Below, in pieces: positions 5,867 to 10,557 of a stretch of 10,557 nucleotides of DNA. The position numbers and the translations under genes were made by a program. This stretch comes from JAZGDL01 sp036477795 (lineage in GTDB: Bacteria; Planctomycetota; Phycisphaerae; UBA1845): positions 1 through 10,557 of the forward strand of contig JAZGDL010000091.1 in NCBI GenBank assembly GCA_036477795.1, given 5' to 3'. Numbering within the stretch: position 1 is the first letter of the stretch; every line of letters starts with the position of its first letter. The notes below the pieces were generated by a model. That model was given only the letters and a program-made list of their open reading frames with translations, made no database searches and had not been told where the DNA came from.

Positions 5867-6940
5867 ATGCAAAGTCTATTTGAAGATACCAAGGCGCCAT
5901 CGGCCGGCAATGGCAAACAAGCCGGCCTATTCGGCTCCGAGATTGAAACGCTATTCACCAAGATCGCCGAGCGCGCCACGCCGGCCGCAACCGAGATCGA
6001 CGAGAGCGCGGTCAAGGCAATCATCGCCGACGAAACGCGCGTCTTTCGTGCCGACGTCAGCGGCAAGCTGTCCGATCTGGAAGCGGTCATCGACACGCGC
6101 AGCGCTGAACTTGCGAAGCTAATCGAGGAGCGATCCAAGCCGGCCGAATTCGTGGTGAAGATCGGCGACGTCGAGCGCGAGATACCCGAACGCGCGCATA
6201 CGATGTTCGGCGCGCTGCTCCGGCTGGCCAGCGCCAAGAATCGCGACGGGCGCCGGCTGAATATCTTGACCGTCGGGCCGGCCGGCTGTGGCAAGACCTA
6301 CGCGGCCGAACAAGTAGCGAAAGCGCTGGGGTTTTCCTACGGTTTCCTATCGCTTTCGGGCGGGATTTCAGAAGCGCACCTGATCGGCCGGTACGTGCCG
6401 ACGGGTGAAGGTGGACGGTTCGAGTATACGCCGGCGCTGTTCGTCAAGTTCTATCGGGAGGGTGGGGTATTCCTCCTCGACGAGATCGACGCGGCCGACC
6501 CGAACGTGCTGGTAGTGGTCAACGCGGCGCTCGCCAACGGCTCTATGAGGCTACCCGACGGCACCGTAGCCGAACGACACCCCGATTTCGTGTGCATCGG
6601 CGCCGCCAACACCTACGGCAATGGCGCCGATCGGCAATACGTCGGCCGGAACCAACTGGACAGCGCCACGCTGGACCGGTTCGCCGCCTGCCGGCTGCAA
6701 TTCGACTATGACACCCGACTTGAGGCCAGCGCGTCCAACCGAGACGTTTGCGAATGGGCGCAGAAACTACGCGACAAAGCCCGCGCGGCCGGTCTGCGCC
6801 GCGTTGTTTCCACCCGGTTCATCTTCGACGCATCCGACCTACTCGACGCCGGCGCCGCCTCCCTGGAGGACGTCCAGCGCTCACTACTGCTTGACTGGAC
6901 CGATTCGGATCTTGCAGCAGTAGGGGAGGCGCGACCATGA
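5867..6940 (+). CDS. CobS/MoxR-type AAA+ ATPase
   Basis: The 357-aa protein has a charged N-terminal part with a probable short coiled coil at about 60-92, followed by an AAA_5-type ATPase domain. Walker A is GPAGCGKT at 137-144, Walker B is VFLLDEIDAA at 201-210 and sensor 1 is in IGAANTYGNG (N248). LDSATLDRF at 264-272 is the conserved helix with the DRF of the MoxR/CobS/NorQ group. These ATPases remodel partner proteins, in cobaltochelatase, methanol dehydrogenase and phage proteins of unknown role. No cobalamin genes are near, so a chelatase function is unlikely. It starts one base after the previous stop and overlaps the next gene by 4 bp (ATGA). The partner is probably the following DUF7192 protein, as CobS pairs with CobT. 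Confidence 0.9.
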   Translation: MQSLFEDTKAPSAGNGKQAGLFGSEIETLFTKIAERATPAATEIDESAVKAIIADETRVFRADVSGKLSDLEAVIDTRSAELAKLIEERSKPAEFVVKIGDVEREIPERAHTMFGALLRLASAKNRDGRRLNILTVGPAGCGKTYAAEQVAKALGFSYGFLSLSGGISEAHLIGRYVPTGEGGRFEYTPALFVKFYREGGVFLLDEIDAADPNVLVVVNAALANGSMRLPDGTVAERHPDFVCIGAANTYGNGADRQYVGRNQLDSATLDRFAACRLQFDYDTRLEASASNRDVCEWAQKLRDKARAAGLRRVVSTRFIFDASDLLDAGAASLEDVQRSLLLDWTDSDLAAVGEARP

Positions 6941-7761
6941 TTGAACGGACCTATCAGGAACGTGGCGACACGTGGCACGTACGCGAACACGACCTGCAAG
7001 AGTTTATCAGCGCTTCCGTGTCCGAACCCCCGCACGCCAAGAACCAGAACCACCACGGGGCGCACGAATTTGCGACGGGTGAAGACTTCCGGCCGGACTG
7101 GCGCGGGGGAACGTACGACGAGGCGCAGACGCGCCGCGTTTGGCCTGAGGGGCTGGCGAAGCTCTCCAGCATTAACCTGGACGGCGCAAAGCTCCCCACC
7201 GTCAAGGCGCGTCGACGGGTCCGCCGTTGGGGCGAAGACGGCGACGAATTCAGCCGAGACCGATTCGACTCCGGTTATCTCGATTGCTGGGAAACCCGCA
7301 AGCGCGAAACGACCGACGCGCCCGCGTCCGGGGTGATTCGGCTAACTGTTGAACGTTCCGCCAACCGTACCAGCGCCGCCGATTCGCTGATCTGGTCCGG
7401 TGTCGCTGCTGCCAAACTCGTCGACGAGCTGGAAAGCGCGGGATATCGGGTAGAACTCGATGTCCTAGTTTCAATCGCAAAGCTGAACGGACGCGATTAC
7501 TTCAGCGTTGACGTTATCCACGTGAAGCGCGCCGACGAGCCCTTGAACATGGCGGCCGTATTATTCGCCATCGCGCACCCGCTGTTTTTCCGGTATCACA
7601 TTTTCGCGGCGTTACTCCGCCGCCCAATCAAATGCAACTCGTCTCTAGGCCACGCCACCACCACCCCCGCCGGCCTGCGGGGTGATATTCACATCGCCAG
7701 GGTTCACACCCGCGACGACGCCGTGAGCGCCGTTCGGGATGAACTCAGAAAGAGGAGCTAA
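6937..7761 (+). CDS. DUF7192-like protein, probable partner of the CobS-type ATPase
   Basis: This 274-aa protein shows the features I associate with DUF7192. These are W55 with GGTYDEA at 57-63 and WPEGL at 69-73, then an alpha/beta core with IRLTVERSANRTSA, KLVDELESAGYRVEL and LVSIAKLNGRDYFSVDV. Later comes PLNMAAVLFAIAHPLFFRY. The core, which builds a strand, helix and strand around a Ser/Asn-rich loop, recalls a von Willebrand A-like fold, but no clear MIDAS set is seen. Such proteins occur in phages and elements next to CobS-like ATPases. The start overlaps the stop of the ATPase gene as ATGA, so the two are probably made in fixed proportion. The biochemical role is not known; an adaptor or target of the ATPase is an inference. 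Confidence 0.7.
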   Translation: MIERTYQERGDTWHVREHDLQEFISASVSEPPHAKNQNHHGAHEFATGEDFRPDWRGGTYDEAQTRRVWPEGLAKLSSINLDGAKLPTVKARRRVRRWGEDGDEFSRDRFDSGYLDCWETRKRETTDAPASGVIRLTVERSANRTSAADSLIWSGVAAAKLVDELESAGYRVELDVLVSIAKLNGRDYFSVDVIHVKRADEPLNMAAVLFAIAHPLFFRYHIFAALLRRPIKCNSSLGHATTTPAGLRGDIHIARVHTRDDAVSAVRDELRKRS

Positions 7762-7766
7762 ACACC

Positions 7767-8615
7767 ATGCGAACAGATACAGAACCCAGACCAAAGCGCC
7801 CCCAGATGACCGAAGCCGAGGCGCGGATCTTCGAGGACGGCGAGCGCGTGACCAGCGCCGCCCGATTCGCCACCGCCCGGAATGCTCGGGTTGCGGCCGG
7901 CGCCCACCCCGCCGACTGCACGTGCGAAGCGTACCGTGACGCCTATACCTGTCGGCGCTGGAACGCCCAGGGACAGCGCGTCCGCAAGGGCGCCAAGGCG
8001 TTCGTATTGCCCCGCTGGATCGAGGAGGACGACCAGGACGGAAACAAACGCAAGCGCCTGATCAAAGCCCGTTCCTACGTGTTTTGCCGATGCCAGGTCG
8101 GCACCGGCAAGGGGCGCAGCTTCGGTTACTCAGTAGGGGAGGACATGCTCGCCGCAGAGCGCCGCCGGACGCCGATCCGCACCAACGGCAACGGCAGCAC
8201 CACGAAGCGCGAACACAAGCCGGCGCCGCCGCCGCCGGCTCACCAAACATTGCCGGAAAAGTGGCTGGAACAACTGATGTACGAGGTGAACTGCAAGGCG
8301 CCCAAAGAACGCCGCGCGGTAGGCGTCACCAATGAAGAGGAATTGAAGCACCTGAACGCCTGTCTCCGGGCCCGGCATCGGCTCGCCGTCTGGGCGCCCG
8401 GCGTAATGCAGGACTCGCTGCACATTGCCAATCTGGTCAACGACTGTCTCGAACCGGGTGGCGTCGGCGTCGCACTCGTTCGCCGGCTGGACACCGATCA
8501 GGCGGACAAATGCAAACGGGCCGGCGTTCAAGCGGTGGACGTCGGCGAGATCGATTTCGGCAGCTTCCGGGCGGAATGTTCGGTGGTCAGAATCACGAAA
8601 GGGACCAATCAATGA
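7767..8615 (+). CDS. Protein with ArdC-like ssDNA-binding N-domain
   Basis: Of 282 residues, about 20-115 resemble the N-terminal domain of ArdC-type antirestriction proteins. Key parts are the helix SAARFATARNARVAAG, then YTCRRWNAQGQRVRKGAKAF at 60-79 and SYVFCRCQV near 103-111. Cys51, Cys53 and Cys62 add a possible metal site. A basic, Pro-rich linker follows (KPAPPPPAHQ) and then an alpha/beta C-terminal part of about 110 residues that I do not recognise. It lacks the HExxH-type zincin motif found in the second domain of classic ArdC. ArdC proteins bind ssDNA and protect entering DNA from restriction; only the ssDNA-binding part is supported here. GAGGAG precedes the ATG, and the end overlaps the next gene by 4 bp. 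Confidence 0.7.
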   Translation: MRTDTEPRPKRPQMTEAEARIFEDGERVTSAARFATARNARVAAGAHPADCTCEAYRDAYTCRRWNAQGQRVRKGAKAFVLPRWIEEDDQDGNKRKRLIKARSYVFCRCQVGTGKGRSFGYSVGEDMLAAERRRTPIRTNGNGSTTKREHKPAPPPPAHQTLPEKWLEQLMYEVNCKAPKERRAVGVTNEEELKHLNACLRARHRLAVWAPGVMQDSLHIANLVNDCLEPGGVGVALVRRLDTDQADKCKRAGVQAVDVGEIDFGSFRAECSVVRITKGTNQ

Positions 8616-8992
8616 AAGACGAAACCAACCCACACTATCGACCGTTCAATCACGCCAAGCCGACGCTTGAGGACTACCAGGCCGCGGGGTTCGAGGTGAT
8701 CTCGGTCTACACCGACGACGACGCGGTAACCGATGGCGTCTTGGTGGACATCGCGCACCTGGGGCTGGTGTTCCAGGAACACCCCGTCAATCGGCTCACG
8801 TGCGGGCTGTACGAAGATCTCCGAGAATGCCTGCCGGGCGTCCGACCCGAGACGGACGAACTGCGGTCCATGCTCTGGACGAAGCTGCAGCGCTGCTACT
8901 TCAAGGGCGACATCTGGCAGGTACCGCCGGGCTGGTGGCTAATGGACAACGAGATAAGCGGCTGGACGTTGATGCGGCCGGAAGACTATTGA
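8612..8992 (+). CDS. DUF6573-like small protein
   Basis: The 126-aa protein carries FEVISVYTDDDAVTDGVLVD at about 26-45. This is the hallmark of the DUF6573 group, found in plasmid and phage gene sets and often close to ArdC-like genes. The rest has TKLQRCYFKGDIW and a Trp-rich end (PPGWWLMDNEISGWTLMRPEDY in two parts around residue 110), suggesting a small alpha/beta fold. No membrane segment or catalytic motif is evident. The frame is open upstream to 8510, but ATG 8612 overlaps the preceding stop as ATGA, and the conserved part starts shortly after it, so this start is chosen. Its function is unknown. Its place between the ArdC-like gene and the recombinase suggests an accessory role in the element. 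Confidence 0.75.
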   Translation: MKDETNPHYRPFNHAKPTLEDYQAAGFEVISVYTDDDAVTDGVLVDIAHLGLVFQEHPVNRLTCGLYEDLRECLPGVRPETDELRSMLWTKLQRCYFKGDIWQVPPGWWLMDNEISGWTLMRPEDY

Positions 8993-9002
8993 GGGGCAGA
9001 CC

Positions 9003-9728
9003 ATGAAAGCTGTCGGGTACATCCGATGTTCGACGCACGAGCAAGCCGAAAGCGGGCTCGGGTTGGACGCGCAGACACAACGCATCCGGGCCTACTGCAC
9101 CATGAAGGGGATCGAGTTGGTCGACATCATCGCCGATCCGGCGGTCTCCGGTGGAAAGCCCCTGGCGACACGCGAAGGCGGTCAACGGCTGTTGGACGCC
9201 ATCGGTAGCCGCAAGGCCGGAGTCACGGTCATTCTGAAACTAGACCGAATGTTCCGTAACGCCTGCGATTGCCTCGCAACCGTCGAAAGCTGGGACCGGG
9301 CGCGTGTTGCTTTGCACATCGTGGACTTGGGCGGCAACAGCGTGGACACGACGTCGGCGGCCGGGAAGTTCATGCTTACGGTGCTGGCCGGCGCCGCCGA
9401 GATGGAGCGCAACCTCACCCGCGAGCGCACGAAATCCGCGCTGGCCGTCAAGAGAGCGAACGGTCAACGCATCGGGACCGTACCGTACGGTTTTGACCTG
9501 GCCGACGACGGCTCGGCTCTGATTCCGAACGCCGTCGAACAGGCTGTCATCGCCGACATGCAGGCGATGCGCACCAAGGGCTGGACACTGGAGGCCATCG
9601 CCGAAGAACTCACCGAGCAGCGCGTGCCGACGAAGACGGGGCGCCCCACCCGCTGGACTCATCAGGCGGTCGCCGGAATACTGAGGCGTCCCGCGACGCG
9701 GGGAGAGGCTGGCGCCGTCCCCCAGTGA
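9003..9728 (+). CDS. Serine recombinase (resolvase/integrase family)
   Basis: The 241-aa protein has the full catalytic domain of serine recombinases: YIRCST with R8 and nucleophile S10, SGLGLDAQ at 18-24, LKLDRMFRN at 79-86, and EMERNLTRERT at 134-143 at the start of the long E helix. The C-terminal part resembles the start of the Recombinase domain, with GTVPYGF at 158-164, WTLEAIAEELTEQRVPTKTG at 194-213 and WTHQAVAGILRR at 218-229. It then stops, without the zinc domain and coiled coil of large serine integrases. It is thus longer than resolvases of about 185 aa and far shorter than integrases of 450 aa or more. GAGGGG precedes the ATG. As the last gene of the operon, next to a broken host gene, it probably moves the element. 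Confidence 0.93.
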   Translation: MKAVGYIRCSTHEQAESGLGLDAQTQRIRAYCTMKGIELVDIIADPAVSGGKPLATREGGQRLLDAIGSRKAGVTVILKLDRMFRNACDCLATVESWDRARVALHIVDLGGNSVDTTSAAGKFMLTVLAGAAEMERNLTRERTKSALAVKRANGQRIGTVPYGFDLADDGSALIPNAVEQAVIADMQAMRTKGWTLEAIAEELTEQRVPTKTGRPTRWTHQAVAGILRRPATRGEAGAVPQ

Positions 9729-9980
9729 GTGTTTCGTCCATCGGTACCATCCTGACAACGACGATGCCTATTGGCGGCGGTTGCGCGTATCGCGCATGCT
9801 CGATCACCACCCCATCCGGTAATCCCATAGGCTGGAAGGCGATCAGGGTTCCCACACTGGCGGAATGGGATCGTACTGTTCTCGGGACGGCGTCCTGCCC
9901 TTCTTGACCGACTCTGAGCACAAGTCCGCGTGTCGCGCGCTCTGTCAGGTGCTAGAAGCCATCGCGGCGGTAGGTCGGCG
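9729..9980. other. Gap between recombinase and tnaA fragment, with a palindrome; likely holds the right end
   Basis: No convincing gene is seen. TGCGCG-TAT-CGCGCA at 9782-9796 is a perfect inverted repeat with 6-bp arms, 53 bases after the recombinase stop. It could be a recombinase or terminator site. The coding similarity to tryptophanase begins only at about 9981, so the element-host border probably lies in this gap or at its right edge. The exact attachment core cannot be placed without the left end. Confidence 0.45.
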
Positions 9981-10154
9981 CCGGAGCTGGTCCGGCTGAC
10001 GATTCCGCGGCGGGTGTACACGCAGAGTCACATCGACTACGTGGTGGAGGCGGCGATCGAACTGTACAAGCGGCGGGACTCACTGCGCGGTCTGCGGATT
10101 GTGGAGGAGCCCCCGGCGCTGCGGCATTTCACGGCCAAGTTCGAGGAGCTGTAG
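9981..10154 (+). pseudogene. tnaA: 3' end of a tryptophanase gene (interrupted or truncated)
   Basis: The frame encodes the last 57 residues of a tryptophan indole-lyase: PELVRLTIPRRVYTQSHID, VVEAAIELYKRRDSLRGL and the end LRHFTAKFEEL. E. coli TnaA ends in the same way (RLTIPRATYTQTHMD and LRHFTAKLKEV). Tyrosine phenol-lyase is a close relative, but the LRHFTA ending favours tryptophanase. The remaining 400 or so residues with the PLP lysine are absent; upstream the homology stops at about 9981. The fragment has no ribosome binding site of its own. An in-frame GTG at 9930 gives a 74-codon frame, probably meaningless. The likeliest cause is insertion of the element into tnaA, with the 5' part left of the window. 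Confidence 0.82.
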
Positions 10155-10235
10155 TGCCGTGCCGTTGACACTGCTTTGCGTGTTCTGCGTACTTGCAGGG
10201 CGGGGGTACTGGAGGGGTTCCAATTCCGTGTAATT

Positions 10236-10249
10236 CCCGACGAATCGGG
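10236..10249. terminator. Possible weak terminator between convergent genes
   Basis: CCCGA-CGAA-TCGGG forms a 5-bp stem with a 4-base loop, between the tnaA end and the convergent Cys-rich gene. The stem is short and no T-run follows on either strand, so this is only a candidate. Confidence 0.2.
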
Positions 10250-10266
10250 TGCCCGCTACGACGTGA

Positions 10267-10557
10267 TCAATGACATACTAGGGGGGTCCAGCATTGGTCG
10301 TTCACTTCGTCGCACTCCTGCCCCGGGGAGCAGGGGTCTGTTCCCGGCTGGCAAACCCCACCGACGCACGTTTCCATCCCGTCGCAAAAGAGGGCCTGTT
10401 CGGACTGACATTCCGCATCACTTGTGCAGACATCGCAGGACTGTGCCCCCTCGTTGCAGATCTTCCCGCCCGCCAGGCATGGATTGCCGGTGGTCACACA
10501 GAGCCCGTCGTCGCAGGTCTCATCACCTGTACAGTACAGCCCGTCATCGCAGTCCGG
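10267..10557 (-). CDS. Cys-rich tandem repeat protein, C-terminal part (open at right edge)
   Basis: The frame runs from the window edge to TGA 10267-10269 and gives 96 residues with 16 cysteines. Two tandem units of about 40 residues share the same cysteine spacing: LYC-TGDETC-DDGLC-VTTGNPC-LAGGKIC-NEGAQSC and LFC-DGMETC-VGGVC-QPGTDPC-SPGQEC-DEVNDQC. Repeats of this disulfide-rich kind are common in large secreted or surface proteins of planctomycetes and myxobacteria. The in-frame GTG at 10497 is not the true start, because the first repeat unit lies upstream of it and the protein must begin beyond the window. It faces the tnaA fragment and belongs to the host flank rather than the element. 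The role is structural or adhesive by analogy only. Confidence 0.8.
   Translation of the reverse strand, partial: PDCDDGLYCTGDETCDDGLCVTTGNPCLAGGKICNEGAQSCDVCTSDAECQSEQALFCDGMETCVGGVCQPGTDPCSPGQECDEVNDQCWTPLVCH

Noticed and set aside
5371..6294. 307-codon open frame on the minus strand
   Set aside because: It lies across two AAA+ genes with all expected motifs on the other strand; its length comes from GC-rich codon bias.
8218..8242. Run of CCG triplets
   Set aside because: Encodes the Pro-rich linker of the ArdC-like protein; ordinary low-complexity coding sequence.
9725..9907. 60-codon frame starting at a GTG that overlaps the recombinase stop
   Set aside because: No ribosome binding site and no recognisable features apart from the overlap.
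9610..9921. 103-codon frame on the minus strand over the recombinase end
   Set aside because: Overlaps the recombinase coding end on the opposite strand and shows no family pattern.
9865..9999. 44-codon plus-strand frame from ATG 9865
   Set aside because: Too short, no good ribosome binding site, and it runs into the tnaA fragment in another frame.

Overview
The window is GC-rich, gene-dense bacterial DNA and looks like most of an integrated mobile element plus a short piece of host chromosome at the right. No rRNA, tRNA or CRISPR array was seen. The host is probably a planctomycete or a similar bacterium. The clues are the Cys-rich tandem repeat protein at the right edge, a two-TM protein with an N-terminal zinc ribbon, and short HTH proteins. 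This is inferred from protein style only, so it is tentative; Myxococcota also carry such Cys-rich repeats.

Left arm (1 to about 3660), all on the minus strand. Read in the direction of transcription it holds a 300-aa protein with a C-terminal zinc ribbon, then a 234-bp gap with inverted repeats of the type ATACCAC/GTGGTAT. Next come two small HTH proteins (72 and 66 aa, the second excisionase-like) and a 74-aa protein of unknown function. The last gene is a large RepB-type primase fused to a RecA-like helicase, open at the left edge. This is a replication and control module of plasmid or phage type.

Middle (3660 to 5202). A rightward gene for a zinc-ribbon membrane protein diverges from the 300-aa gene. 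A 577-bp non-coding stretch follows. It contains a long imperfect inverted repeat, four tandem 11-bp repeats in exact helical phase, two palindromes, a duplicated 15-bp motif and a consensus-like promoter. It resembles an origin, a centromere or a multi-operator control region, and it is the most striking non-coding signal in the window.

Right arm (5203 to 9728), all on the plus strand. Six tightly packed genes, with start/stop overlaps or gaps of at most 10 nt, probably form one operon behind the promoter at about 5095. They encode a reduced clamp-loader-like AAA+ protein, a CobS/MoxR-type AAA+ ATPase, its apparent DUF7192 partner, a protein with an ArdC-like N-domain, a DUF6573-like protein and a serine recombinase. 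The set combines replication-type ATPases, an antirestriction-like fold and site-specific recombination, as expected of a mobile element. The joint role of the two AAA+ proteins with DUF7192 is unknown.

Right flank (9729 to 10557). After 252 bp without a credible gene comes the last 57 codons of a tryptophanase (tnaA) with no beginning, which suggests that the element interrupts this gene. Converging on it is the 3' end of a gene for a secreted-type Cys-rich repeat protein that runs off the right edge.
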